A DNA stretch of 64,000 nt from Paramecium octaurelia (taxonomy: Eukaryota; Ciliophora; Oligohymenophorea; Peniculida; Parameciidae): NCBI GenBank assembly GCA_905182995.1, contig CAJJDP010000004.1, positions 882,764-946,763 on the forward strand. The letters are read 5' to 3'. The translations under genes were made by a program, and so were the position numbers. Numbering within the stretch: position 1 is the stretch's first letter; each line of letters starts with the position of its first letter. The notes below the pieces were generated by a model that saw nothing but the letters and a program-made list of their open reading frames with translations, did no database searches and was not told the DNA's origin. Shown in pieces: positions 35,718 through 49,663 of the stretch.

Positions 35718-37117
35718 ATGCAAATTCATACTTCATCTGCTCATACCATAAGTAAGTGCGAATCATTTTAGCATTTATCTCCATAAGCTTAAGAGGCTCT
35801 TTTAAGTTTAAAAAAAATACGGAACATTGGATGTGAAAAGAAAAGTGATCTGATAGACGTTAAAAAAATCACTACAAATAATCATGACAATCCATCAAAC
35901 GTGTCTGAAGTTCATATGGAATAGGTTGTAAAACATCCTCCATAAAATGAATTTATGGGATCTCAAAATTTCTCGTTTATTTAGAAGTATTCAATTGATA
36001 TTATGATATCAAGTTCCAAATAGTTATTGGCATTTAGAAGTTCTTTAGCTCCAGATGATCCTACACCTGATTTTTCAGATGCCCTTTCGAGTGAGAGAAA
36101 ATAAATCTGTGAAACTGCATAAAATCAACAATTCTTTCCAAAATAGTTAAAGCCAATGTAAACCTTACAATCCTAGGATCTTAATCAACTAAATAAATAC
36201 ATAAAAAAACCAACTCAAGAAAAAGAGAACAAGATTAATCACCTTTCGAAAAATAATTACCATTTAAATAGATTAAGCGATTTAATATCGAAAGAAATCA
36301 CCAAGAACAACTAACCACAGACATCAAACAATATTAGAAAAAATTCACACACAAGCATAAATACTCACAATACTTCATAAACAAAATGCAATATATCCAC
36401 CTAATAAGATTATCTGTATCAGAAAGCAATATTCTAGCAAGAAAAGTTAAAGACTTTCATCGAGAAAGGCCAAATAATGAATAATGTAAAGGAGATGAAG
36501 GAATGTACCTTTAATCCGAAGATCAATCAGAAATCTAAGATAATCAATTCAAGTAATTTTTTTGATAGACAAAATTCATGGATGAGAAAGAAGAATGATA
36601 AAATATCATAGTAAGTAGAAATCTAAAAAGAGAAAGCAACTAGAGAAGTAAATATTCAATTACATTGTAGTGCACATTCAGTCCAAATTATAGAGACAAC
36701 AGTAATGTTAGAATCAATAGTTGTGATGTTTATTATAGAAATCTGCAATGGCAAAATAAAATGAATAGAAAGAAATAGCAAATGAGAAATTCGATGATTG
36801 ATTTTAACAATCATGATATAAAAAATAGCTCCAGTAAAATGCAAATGCAACGATCTAATTCTACATAAATGATTCATTCATAAACTGATTTAAAATAACT
36901 GCTTGAAATTTAATTGAAATTCGATGCTCCTAAATATATCAAAAGTGTTACTCCAACCCATTAAGCTACAGAAACTACAATAACTCCTAATTCTCAATGT
37001 GGATATATGGAACTTGGAAAGCGAAAAAACAGCATCGAGTAGATTGAACAAAAATACAAAATGCTTTATGATTTGGTGTAGAGTGTATCTAAGAATCCAT
37101 CAAAAAAGAAAAAATGA
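35718..37117 (+). CDS. Disordered basic protein with CTFxPxI-type motif, unknown
   Basis: 458 residues with one intron (36648-36670, 23 nt). Ser/Asn/Gln-rich and basic throughout. The recognisable pieces are MKECTFNPKINQKSK and, after the intron, CTFSPNYRDNS. Such CTFxPxI pieces recur in ciliate and algal axonemal proteins but do not define a family. No membrane helix or enzyme motif. A ciliary role is a guess from motif and from the neighbour CCDC77 (86 bp upstream). Confidence 0.65.
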
Positions 37118-37182
37118 ATTGTATATTTATATGTATAATTTACTTTTAAAAATAATACAATTTAATTAATTAAAGTAAAGAA

Positions 37183-38424
<1,242 letters not shown>

Positions 38425-38496
38425 GACTTTTTAGTTTTGGTTAGTTTTTTCTAATTTAAAAACGAAATAAATAAAATATAAAAAAGCAATTGAAAT
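38425..38496. other. Unique flank before the duplicated segment
   Basis: Short AT-rich stretch upstream of the AGC kinase start, the last unique DNA before the 1312-bp repeat. Confidence 0.7.
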
Positions 38497-39808
38497 TAAT
38501 TAAGAATCAAATTCACAAAAAAACTGTCTACTTTGATTGAAGTAAGACTCTTGATGAAAAATGATGTCAGACAACAATAAGTCTTCTAAAAAAGTCTCTA
38601 TTTTTTATAATTGAATTTGTTATAGGTTATTTTAATAATAGAAAAAATCTTAAGTTGAATAATTAAAAATGACTCTTTATTTGGACTTTGGAGATAAATT
38701 ATGTGAATTATTTTTGTTGTATTTTAGTCTTTGTTTGTATTGATATTTCAAATCATTTATTTATGCTCATTTTTAAGATTTAAATTTATTTTATCAATCC
38801 TATAAGAAATGTTATGTATATATATTAAATTTGATAAATAAGAATGTTTAAGAAAAAATTATCTTAAAAGAATATTTCTTTCATTTTAATTGCCTGTTAT
38901 TGGTGGAACAATTAATAGTATTCAGTATTAAACGAATGAAAAGCTGCTTACAAAAAGTAAATCAATTAAGAATCATTTTAAGTTGATGATTTTAAGTATA
39001 TATTTGTTTATGAGAATGTTATAGCCAGAGAGATTTAGAATATATTATAATATTATGATAAATTTAAGACGAATAATTTAAAAAGTATGAAATAAAGGGG
39101 TATTATTCATATTTACAAGTCAATTTCTAAAAGATCTGGACTATAAAACAAAGTAAACAAATATTCAAAGAAAGAATAAAATTAATAAGGTGAATAAAAT
39201 ACTCTATCTAAATTATTCTATAAACTAAAATAATGAATTGGAACTTATCACACTCACTTAAAAAGTAGATTTGTATTTTCTACTAATATCATTTTTCTTA
39301 TTACCGTTGGTATGTTAATATCTTTATTTTGAAAATACGTTTTTTTTTATTTAAGTTTTCACATAATTGCAATGTTTCTATAAATAATTCATCATTATAT
39401 TCATGAATATATAAACAAAGTCATAAATAATTTATATATAATAATTAGTTTAGCTATTGGAATCTTTACTAAATAAATTTCCAACCTGAAGATAAAAAAA
39501 GTAGAATTAGTCCTCTTATATTTATTATATTTAGAAACTTAACAATTTAGGATAGTGGTAATCTTTTTAATATTTTAATTTTTTTCTAATTGAGGAATGA
39601 TATTAATATAAATACATGGATCAAATTAATTTCTAATTTTAATTCTATTTTAAAAACTTATAATTATATTGATGAAATTCAGGATTCAAACCATGAATGA
39701 GCACTGCTAGATTTCATCGATATAATTAAACTAATTAAGAAGAAAATATCAATCAAGAAAATATATGAATATCTATCCCTAAATCTTTTCCTAGTTTTTT
39801 GAAGTAAT
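38497..39808. repeat. 1312-bp direct repeat, copy 1
   Basis: Identical as far as I can read to 39810-41121, offset exactly 1313 bp. The copy ends at the single N (39809). It is non-coding: very AT-rich, with frequent stops even in code 6 and no protein-like frame. It holds the stem-loop at 39661-39728. Confidence 0.95.
39661..39728. other. Long stem-loop, 18-bp stem and 32-nt loop
   Basis: Arms at 39661-39678 and 39711-39728 are inverted repeats with a single T/G exception, which is a G-U pair in RNA. The loop (39679-39710) contains a second small hairpin, ATTCA/TGAAT around AACCA. Loop base composition is clearly less AT-rich than the surroundings. Possible structured RNA; no known class fits. 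Confidence 0.6.
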
Positions 39809-39809
39809 N
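39809..39809. other. Single ambiguous base (N) at a sequence join
   Basis: The only N in the window. It lies exactly between the two identical 1312-bp copies. Confidence 0.98.
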
Positions 39810-41121
39810 TAATTAAGAATCAAATTCACAAAAAAACTGTCTACTTTGATTGAAGTAAGACTCTTGATGAAAAATGATGTCAGACAACAATAAGTCTTCT
39901 AAAAAAGTCTCTATTTTTTATAATTGAATTTGTTATAGGTTATTTTAATAATAGAAAAAATCTTAAGTTGAATAATTAAAAATGACTCTTTATTTGGACT
40001 TTGGAGATAAATTATGTGAATTATTTTTGTTGTATTTTAGTCTTTGTTTGTATTGATATTTCAAATCATTTATTTATGCTCATTTTTAAGATTTAAATTT
40101 ATTTTATCAATCCTATAAGAAATGTTATGTATATATATTAAATTTGATAAATAAGAATGTTTAAGAAAAAATTATCTTAAAAGAATATTTCTTTCATTTT
40201 AATTGCCTGTTATTGGTGGAACAATTAATAGTATTCAGTATTAAACGAATGAAAAGCTGCTTACAAAAAGTAAATCAATTAAGAATCATTTTAAGTTGAT
40301 GATTTTAAGTATATATTTGTTTATGAGAATGTTATAGCCAGAGAGATTTAGAATATATTATAATATTATGATAAATTTAAGACGAATAATTTAAAAAGTA
40401 TGAAATAAAGGGGTATTATTCATATTTACAAGTCAATTTCTAAAAGATCTGGACTATAAAACAAAGTAAACAAATATTCAAAGAAAGAATAAAATTAATA
40501 AGGTGAATAAAATACTCTATCTAAATTATTCTATAAACTAAAATAATGAATTGGAACTTATCACACTCACTTAAAAAGTAGATTTGTATTTTCTACTAAT
40601 ATCATTTTTCTTATTACCGTTGGTATGTTAATATCTTTATTTTGAAAATACGTTTTTTTTTATTTAAGTTTTCACATAATTGCAATGTTTCTATAAATAA
40701 TTCATCATTATATTCATGAATATATAAACAAAGTCATAAATAATTTATATATAATAATTAGTTTAGCTATTGGAATCTTTACTAAATAAATTTCCAACCT
40801 GAAGATAAAAAAAGTAGAATTAGTCCTCTTATATTTATTATATTTAGAAACTTAACAATTTAGGATAGTGGTAATCTTTTTAATATTTTAATTTTTTTCT
40901 AATTGAGGAATGATATTAATATAAATACATGGATCAAATTAATTTCTAATTTTAATTCTATTTTAAAAACTTATAATTATATTGATGAAATTCAGGATTC
41001 AAACCATGAATGAGCACTGCTAGATTTCATCGATATAATTAAACTAATTAAGAAGAAAATATCAATCAAGAAAATATATGAATATCTATCCCTAAATCTT
41101 TTCCTAGTTTTTTGAAGTAAT
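39810..41121. repeat. 1312-bp direct repeat, copy 2
   Basis: Begins directly after the N and is identical to copy 1, including the hairpin (40974-41041). Unique sequence resumes at 41122. Most likely the start of a second contig that was not merged with the first. Confidence 0.95.
40974..41041. other. Stem-loop, second copy
   Basis: Same 18-bp stem and 32-nt loop as 39661-39728, at the repeat offset of 1313 bp. Probably the same single genomic locus. Confidence 0.6.
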
Positions 41122-41403
41122 TATTATTAGTAAATTCTTAATATAATAAAATAACATATTTAATGTGCTGGCAACTTTCAATCAATAAAAAAATAAAAAC
41201 TGAAATTATCAAAGTGAATAAATAGTCCTAATTGGAGATAGTATTAATATTATCTAAACTGTAAAAAGGGGGAACTAATATTTTTCAATTTATGAAATTG
41301 TTTCATTTGTTTTCTAATTATTAATACCAATCAATAAGTATTTAAATTTGAAGATTAAATAACTACAATATGAAGTTTTTGAATGATTGAATGAATTGAA
41401 ATA
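41122..41403. other. Intergenic, nothing recognised
   Basis: 282 bp of AT-rich unique DNA between the duplicated segment and the stop of the next minus-strand gene. Confidence 0.6.
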
Positions 41404-42966
41404 TCAATACTTTATTTGTTTAACAATTCGCGAAATTCTTTCTCTAGGGTATTTTGGAATGATCTTTGAAAATGTGCCTGGAACATACATGGTTTTGGGT
41501 AGTTTAGTAACAGAATTGGATAATGGATGTGCAGTTGGTTCTGTAAGCAAATGCTATGGAATTTATGGTACACTCTATTGGGGTTAGAGTGGTTATTATA
41601 TTTATGGCAATTTGGTAGTGGTAGGTGTAATCAAAGCGGAGGGATCATGTATTATCAATTCATCGTAGTGATCTGAAATGATTGAAATGGTTCCATTAAG
41701 TTTTTGCAAAATAGAGGAGTTAAGAGATTGAATGCTTTGATCTCCATTAATGGACAGAGGGACATTCTGAGGATTAGAATATTGGGCTTGCTGAGATAAT
41801 TAAGCTTTATTTTGTGTGAGATTCAACTGTTTAGTGGTGAAACTGGATTGCAAGGGTTGATTAGTGATGATTGAATACTCTTCTTTGCTCATTTTAAGAT
41901 GGATTTAGGATAGAGTCTTGTGCAATTCCTTAGGATCTTTGATTTCAACCAAGGAATGTTGACGATCATTTCTTTTTTCATTTTTGCCTTCTATGAATGC
42001 GACTCCCTATTTTAATTATATAATATCAATTTATGATGTGCTAAAACGATTAGATAAAGTTGAAGGGTTACATTGTTCGATAGTTTTCTTTTTGTGATTA
42101 TTGATTGATTCTAATTATTTTTTATGATGAGGGAAGAGGTCTTTAACTTCTAATAGCACTCTTTTTTCTTGGATATCTTGATAAGTCCTTGGATAGCGTT
42201 CAACATCAGGCGGCTTCTGAACTATCACTCTACCCTCAAAATCGTAAGTGTATTTGGCTACGTAAGTTGATTAATACATTTCGAATCAACATTTAATCTC
42301 TTAAGTTGCCTATTCATCTCTTGGTACTCTTGCTTTTTAATTAGATCTTGCATCTGCTTTTATTGCAAATTAAATATCTATCTAGCCTTAGCCTGACGCA
42401 TAGATTCTATCTCTGTATCGAAGTCTATGTCGTCATCCAAATCTCCCATCTTGACTGGTTGAGTATCGAATCTCTGGACATCCTCCTTTGCAACTTCAGT
42501 ACCTTACAATTTGGATTCCCTTCTGAAAGATCTGTTTTCAATCTGAATCATTTTTGGAATCTAAATCTAGCCAATCATTCTTCTCCAATGTTCTATTGGA
42601 CATGGTTTAGGTTCAATCTCATCCGAATTTGAGTCGATCTAATTCATGTCCTCAGTGATATCTTAGACAATCATATTGGTGAATTGTTCTGTCCATTAAC
42701 AGCCAAAAGGAATCAATAAACTCATTACATAGTTCTCCTAAATAATGTCACTTGCCTTCTAAATGATTTATCGACAGATGAATCTACTAACAATAACACT
42801 TTCAGATAACATAATTCCTAATTGTTCATCTTCATAATTTTAGGATAACAGTTCCAAATTCGGGAAATCTTATAAATACATACGTGATACCATGTATGCT
42901 CATCTATGAAAGTTGACGTTTCGGAGACCCTGATAAACTAGAAATGGCTACACTTCTCCTTTTCAT
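41404..42966 (-). CDS. Unknown protein of 506 residues, helical N-terminus and disordered C-terminus
   Basis: Two introns (22 nt near 42860 and 20 nt near 42270); the length divides by three. Starts MKRRSVAISSLSGSPKRQLS. The N-terminal 170 residues look folded (YEDEQLGIMLSESVIVSRFI, MSLLIPFGCQWTEQFTNM, CPIEHWRRMIGQ). A coiled coil follows, then TYDFEGRVIVQKPPDVERYP, and a long Gln/Ser/Pro-rich tail ending ERISRIVKQIKY. No family recognised. The ankyrin-anoctamin gene upstream stops only 26 bp before this ATG; the two are separate because the anoctamin frame ends cleanly. Confidence 0.7.
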
Positions 42967-42992
42967 TATATACAAAAAAAATTCAATTAAAA

Positions 42993-45900
42993 TCAAAAAA
43001 TAATCTCGCTATCATCATGAATTTTAGCACTCTATCCCTCAAAATATGCATACTTTCTTAACTCTTTTGAAACCCAATAAGGACAATCCGGAATCATTAT
43101 CCCTAATATGTACTTTATTAATAATAATATATGCTCGATAGCTGCCAATACTAACACTTAAATCAGAGGATTGCTATCCCCTATCAATCGTTCGAACTCA
43201 GCCTTATTCACTATCCCTATGACAAGGCAATTCATAAAGGTGGAACAATAATTCATTAGTTCGAAAATGGACAACCAAATCCCAATGGAGTCAGCAGCTT
43301 ATGCTCTCTTTAGTATTTTAAAATCTTACTTCTCTTTTTAAAACTCTCTGATAATTTGAAATTGAAAATTGCAAGTTTATAAATTGATTCAACAGAAAGA
43401 ACAATGGAGCAGCTGCAAATGCAGGTGAAAACATAGTTGTGTATCCAAATTGAATAGCAATATTTGTGTATTCCTCATATAGTTCTTTTTATGGCTATTT
43501 GTTGTTACTGTCCTCCATCATCTTCATAAATTCAATCTGCTAAGCCTATTTCAATTTCTCCTTCACATACTACATATCACAAATCTTGAATTATTCCTTG
43601 AATACTTTGAAGGTTTCAAATTTATCTTTTAGTCCCCACTTCAAGTAGTTATACAGGAGATAGGGTAGACAATTACTTTATAAGTTAGAAATCAAACCTC
43701 TTGTTATAATAATACTTGCCACAGACAATGTTAATTATGTCTAGTCTGTTTTAAATAACACAGCATAAACTACTGAAATGTAGGATATTAAAAATTCAAA
43801 TAAAAACACTTTTAACACATAAGAATGCTCCATTTCAGAATTATATCTGTGGTTCTCCCAATTTACCACAAATTTACATAGTCGTTTATATAAATCACAC
43901 AAAACAGTCATGCTAACCCCATTCAATGAATTGATTATTATAGGCATATAAACACTTTAAGGATCCTATTATCCCTGCCATTAATTGAATGCCAGAAAAC
44001 TTACTAATATTATCGAGAACCCTAACATTATTACAGAAATTTCAGCAATCGATCTTCTCTTAAAAGTTGTAAATGAATCATACACTTCAACCTTGTTTTT
44101 GCATGGTTCAACCGTATAAAGTCCTGTATACATGACTCTCTAAGGTTCCTGCTACTTAAACTTGTGCATATCCCAAATGTATTTCAGTTCTGATTCTCGG
44201 TTCTTCCACTTCTCCATAAAGAGAGTAGCCCATAGAGACATGAACAACGCAAATGAAGGTAAGATAGAGGCACTTTGATATTTCGATATATTACTGCATC
44301 TTATCAGCAATCAATTAATATAATTAGATTGCTGATCCTACCAAAGCCGGCAATATTAGCCAACCTACTATTTGAACATTAAACGCTATGTACCACGCAA
44401 TAACAGGTCCATAATAGGATGCTATTGAGTTCAAAGGTCTCAGTGCGATCTAATGAGTCTATATCCTGATGGTATCTCGAATACAATTGTATTGAAGCTC
44501 CTTCCATAACACATTTACTTTTTATGACTTCGAACTGTCTTCCAAAGGGAAGTGTGAAATCACCAATCCCTCTAAGACAAACTTATCTAAATCGAACTCT
44601 TCATTTAAAACATTAATGATCAGTTACTGAATTTACAATGGTTTGGGAAATTCGAAATGGCCATAATCTCTATATTTAAATTTTGTCAAATGCTTAAGTT
44701 AAATGAAATTTTACCTTCTTTGTGAAATGATAGCATTCAATCTAATAGATATCTGCTAACTTGTAGATAGTGTCTGCTGACAATTTGATTACATAATAAT
44801 GATGCCTCACGCAATGCTCTTTTCCATTTTTCAAATAAGCATAATTGGGAGTATTTATTATGAGAAATTCAAATTCCATGTTTCGCTATTAGAAAGACTG
44901 TCTGATATTCTACAATTACAATAGTACAATATCTTAACATAGATCATGGCTCCCTGAAGTTTGAATCACATACATGTATCCCATAAAATTAAAGCTTTAC
45001 TCCTTCCCTTTAAGATAGTGATTCTCATAGTATTTTACCATCTTTTCATCGAATGTCAGTTCTATTGGCATCAAACATCGATGATTCAAGACATCCATTG
45101 AAATACCATGTTCTACCAATATCTTCATGCATTCGAAATTATTAATTTCAATTGCCAAATGTAACGCATTAGAGGGATTCTAATCGGTCATTATATTAAA
45201 TGCCTCCACCTAAAATGGTTTTAATGAAATTTACCTTATTAAAAATGTCTTTCTTAACATATGTCTTAGTAAATTAACCTTAAGTTATTGATCTGTGTAA
45301 TTTTAAAAGGTCTTTTAATTCCTAATACTCATAGTCACTCTCCAAAATATGTTTCAGAATTTGGTATTTCCCTTTATTAGCTGCAATATGAAGACAATTG
45401 AATCCTTAATATTAAATTAAAAATGGATTGCATTTCTACTTTAAAAAATATACAAAAAATTCGGTTGACTCTATTCTTGCTGACCAAAATTGTAATCTAC
45501 ATTCAAATAATTATTTCCTAGTTTAACTTTTTGCATAATGAAAAATAGTATAAGTTTCATTAAAAGTTGTGCTTTTTCTTTTAAACAACTTTTGTCCTGG
45601 TCTCTTAAGCGAGGGTCTCATCGATTTTACTCTTGAAAAATCCTTTATTGAAGGTCTAAATTCCTCCTATGATAATTGAATTTCTTGGGAGAGTTGTCTT
45701 CCAAATTACGAAGGAACTTGTGATTATTGATATTGAGAAGCCAAATATTTTGATTGTTCTGATCTAGAAGGTATGATGTTAGACTTAAATAGTTTACCAA
45801 ATTCATCTTCCTATTATAAGAAGAGTCTCTATTGATTTCTTTCACTTTCTAAATCAGTTTAATAAATATTTGGATTTTCATTTTTATCCGTAATGTTACA

Positions 45901-46975
45901 ATGTGGATCTGAGAAGAGTGTGTTAGTTGGTTAAATGATTTTCAATGAGGGAATCTTTTCAGCATCTGGTTCATGAAAATCCTATTATGAATCTTCAAAA
46001 GGTAACTCATTCTGCACATTCTTATTAGGTAATTTCTTCATTCTCTCCTAAATCAACTTAAACTATTAACTAATCCTAGAACTGATTGAATCTCTCTTCT
46101 AAATAGCTGTACCAGTTTATTAAACTTTAGACATTAATGTCATAGCTGTTTATCCACATTGTAGATGTAAATTGATTTTTTCTTAATCAATACTATCTAA
46201 TTCATTCGGCGGTTCCTTTAATTGGGGCTCATTGATCATAACTGGGTTTTCCAAATTATTCGATTTCTAGGATACAGATAGTTATGCAATGGTTCTTTGA
46301 GTATTGAGATTCCTAAGCAATTTGAACTGGTGCCCATCTTTTTTTAAGGCATATTCTTAGACAGTTTTAATAAAAATGCCTTTATATTTTTTCCTATAAT
46401 AATTTTGAATCGCAATTACTGATAATCATCTGGTCGATTTTCTAGAAACAAGTAATCTATTGGATACATATCAAATTAATCCAATTAATATTGAAGATCT
46501 GCGTAATTAGACAAGAGGAAATCAATTAATTCTGAGTTTCCGTAGTAATATGCCCAATGCAAAGGGTTGGCTCGTTAATATTTGTGCTCTGTGGGCATTT
46601 TGGCTTTATGATCCAAAAGCAACTTAATTAATCTAAACTAAACTTAAGAATTATATTCCTTCATAAAACTTTGCATAGAAATAATATGACTTACCCTTTT
46701 ATGCTAGCAAGTTCGACTGCTGTGTAGTGATGAAGATCCACTTGATTGAGGTCAATAATTTAGGAATGCGATTAAAGCCATTTCTCTAGCAAGCTTAATT
46801 AACCTAAATAAGCTGCCCAATGGACTACATTCCGTTTTTCCTTGTCAACCATTTTGAAAAAAGAATTCAAACCATCCTGATTTTATTGTAGACATTATTC
46901 GAAAAATATGCGCAGGGTTTCAGTATTACCATCCTTAACCCATTCCAAAATTTGAGTCTATGTAATTTTAAACAT
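42993..46975 (-). CDS. Anoctamin (TMEM16) with long N-terminal ankyrin-repeat region
   Basis: About 1280 residues with several introns (26, 25 nt and others, not all placed). The N-terminal ~600 residues hold ankyrin-type repeats in two blocks (NVVHWAAYLGQLSLLEKWL and ANPLHWAYYYGNSELIDFLL; later GFNCLHIAANKGKYQILKHI and NALHLAIEINNFECMKIL) separated by a Ser/Gln-rich linker. The frame continues unbroken into an anoctamin membrane domain: PLNSIASYYGPVIAWYIAF, WLILPALVG, LFMSLWATLFMEKWKNRESE, YTTMFSPAFAAAPLFFLLNQ, and the end IMIPDCPYWVSKELRKYAYF. Family members are calcium-activated channels or phospholipid scramblases. I did not verify the calcium-site acids. The join between halves was read in frame, so two separate genes is unlikely but worth testing. 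Confidence 0.8.
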
Positions 46976-47161
46976 AATGTTTAAATTAAAAAATTTCAAG
47001 AAAATTTATAAGGTTAAAACAATAAAGAAATGTAATTGTAACAAGGTCGCTGAAATAAAGAGATAAGAGATTACAGTAATTCATTAAAGAATATTAATCG
47101 ATAGTATATAAATAAAATATCTTTAAATGATGTCATTATAATATTTTCGTAGTTGTAATTT

Positions 47162-47798
47162 TCAAAATTTGATGTGCAATTGTAAATCTTAGACAAATTA
47201 TTGGAGTTCAGCAAAATTATAATGTTATTGGATGACATCTAAATAATACACATCTATTTATTCGATTCTTTTCAATTTCACCACAAATAATTGGTCACCA
47301 TCCAATTTTAATGTGATTGAATAATTCTCATAAGAAATTATTGCAAAATGCATTTTCAAATAGTTATGGATCATATCTATGAATAATTGGGGATGCTTCT
47401 TGGTTATCAAAGATAAATGATAGGGACCATTGTGTTACTCAATTCCTCGAATATTAGTTGGTTGTCGAGGAGAATTTATGAGACTGTTCAAACCGGAAGT
47501 CAATTTTTAAAGTATATTTTTAGTGGATTAAGAATCATCAATTTTTAAGGTGTTTTGAAATTTAGATCTCACTAAATCGCTAACTTTTCTGGTATGGGAA
47601 TAAAAATGTTTGATAGAAGGCTTATGGGGAGTTGCACTAGAAAGCAATTTTTAATTTCTATTTTCATGCATACTCTAAACAACTTTTTAGAACTTGGTTT
47701 ATTTCATTAAAGTTGAGTATTATCCAGAAGGTTATTTCTTATGTTTATTATAAAAAGCATATTGGTTCTATTATTTAATAAAGATATTTTATTTGTTA

Positions 47799-47839
<41 letters not shown>

Positions 47840-49024
47840 GTGGTTACTTTTAGAATTATTATTGTTTGTAGATTCATGCAAAGATTTAGAGGGTGTTAAT
47901 CTCATTTTACTTTTGTCATAAACCTATTTATAAGTACAATTGGATATTTTAGATGTAGTGGATTTAGTGTTGGGAGACTTAGTAAGTGGTGATCTTGCGT
48001 AAGGGGATTTAATATTCCTGGGAGAACATTTAGGTAGATTTGGTATTTCTTCATTATAAGGACTATTTGGTAAAAATTAACAAGGAATTGTAATACATCT
48101 GGCCTTGAATACTGACATTGGCGGATTCTAATGATATCGAAATATTAGACATCTCTTTTCCATAATTGCCACCACTTATGTCTTTTTATTTACTATATTG
48201 AATATCTTTTTTATGGATCAACCACTAAAATCCTCTTTAAGAGATCTTTGGCATCTATTGAGATGTGTTTTGGAAAAGTGAACTCAGCATTTGTAATCTT
48301 CTAATACAGAATCTGTGTGTTTAGATCATCAAATGGCAAATACCCACATATCATAGCGAATAAAATAATCCCGCAACTCCATACGTCTGTCATTTGTCCA
48401 TCATAAGGTTCTCCCTGTATCATCTCAGGAGCTGCATAACAAGGACTTCCACAACAAGTCTTTAGCAGATCCTTTTGAAGATTACTTAAACCAAAATCAG
48501 CGATGAGAATGTCTCTATCATTAGTTAACAATAGGTTCTCAGGTTTTAAATCTCTATGGATAATCTTTAGACTATGCATGTACTCTAGTCCTGAAATGAT
48601 TTAATGAAGGAACTTGCATGCTTCATATTCTGTTACTCTACTCATTTAAAATGAATGATCTTACTATTTAACTCTGTCAATGTAATCGAACAGTTCTCCA
48701 CCATTTGCATACTCCATGAATAAATAGATATGGTTTTCTGTTTCAATTACCTATGGATTACTCTATGCTAAATTTTAACCTCGTAAAGTTTCACAATCTA
48801 AGGATGATGAAGAACTTTTAATATTTGAATCTCTCTTTTCACTCGCTCTACATCTCCTTCTTAATTGATGCATTTCTTTTCAAGTACCTTTACTGCTGCT
48901 TCATGACCTATCACTTGATTGATTGCCTAACAAACCTTGCTAAAAGTGCCCTGTCCAATGGTCTTCCCTATAATCAAATATACAGGGTTCCATTACCTAT
49001 TAAGTAATTCCCGATTTCAGTCAT
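47162..49024 (-). CDS. SNF1/AMPK-alpha-like serine/threonine kinase
   Basis: 593 residues, three introns (29, 29 and 23 nt); the length divides by three. Starts [10 protein letters not shown]; kinase domain 6-265: [63 protein letters not shown] and [20 protein letters not shown]. The T-loop [11 protein letters not shown] and [20 protein letters not shown] are typical of the CAMK/SNF1 branch. A Ser/Pro-rich linker with a poly-Asn run follows. The C-terminus ([20 protein letters not shown], then [20 protein letters not shown]) resembles a KA1 domain. Probably an energy or stress kinase; without alignment MARK-type cannot be excluded. Confidence 0.87.
47802..47839. repeat. (AAT)n run inside the SNF1-like kinase, encodes poly-asparagine
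   Basis: About 12 uninterrupted AAT codons on the minus strand, in frame, between SKSNH and NKQNI. It lies in the disordered linker between kinase domain and C-terminal domain. Confidence 0.85.
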
Positions 49025-49663
49025 TTGAAAAAATGATTGTTGAAAAATATTTGCTATATTTATATATTTGGAATTATGTATTAAGTATCATATATCTAAT
49101 ACGTATATTTCAAACATAATTAATTCTCATTCAAGACATCTTAGTGACTTGAATCTAGCATATCAACTGTGAGTACGAATAGTCTTTTGAATTATTCTTC
49201 AATTTCCATTTCCATCCCAGAGAAATCGATGTTGAAGTAAACTCTAATCAACTCAATACAGTGAACCACACCAAACATTCTATTTGAGATGCAATCAATC
49301 AGATCTAAATATTTAGATTAATTTAAATTGTCCAAAGTGGTAGAATCTTTGAACTTGTCGATTTAACTAAGCACACTTCAAATTATCTCTCATTATTATA
49401 CCTTATAATATAGTGAGAAGAATAATAAATTTAGAACTAGTGTAGAGAAATAAGTAAAAAGAACCATGAAGAAAACTATTACTTATTCATCTTGTTAGTA
49501 CATTGTTGGATTCCATCATGAATATTTAAAATTGTCCCTTGTATATTTTAGGCGTAAAAGAGTTATAATCTAAACTGTTTTTTACTATATTCTGTGTAAC
49601 AAACTCAATCTAACTATTATAGAGATTAAACCAAAGTGCCTAAGACAATTAACTAGTATTCAT
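49021..49663 (-). CDS. Unknown protein, about 198 residues
   Basis: Two introns (20 nt GTACTAACAA...AAG; 26 nt GTATAATAAT...AAG) give a frame that divides by three. Starts MNTSQLSQALWFNLYNSQIE. There is one hydrophobic stretch (FSSWFFLLISLHQFQIYY) and a helical part, FGVVHCIELIRVYFNIDF. No family recognised. The frame ends at a TGA that overlaps the ATG of the SNF1-like kinase (ATGA). The last 20 residues are AT-rich and may be 3' UTR read by chance, so the true stop may be upstream through an intron I did not see. Both introns end in AAG, which is uncommon in this window. Confidence 0.5.

Noticed and set aside
39679-39700. tRNA-like T-loop (GGTTTGAATCC on the minus strand)
   Set aside because: The flanking pairing spans only about 68 nt with a 32-nt loop. 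No anticodon or D arm can be drawn and the T stem does not pair.
38497-41121. Duplication as a transposon or terminal repeat
   Set aside because: No coding frame, no terminal inverted repeats and no target-site duplication. The boundary falls exactly on an N.
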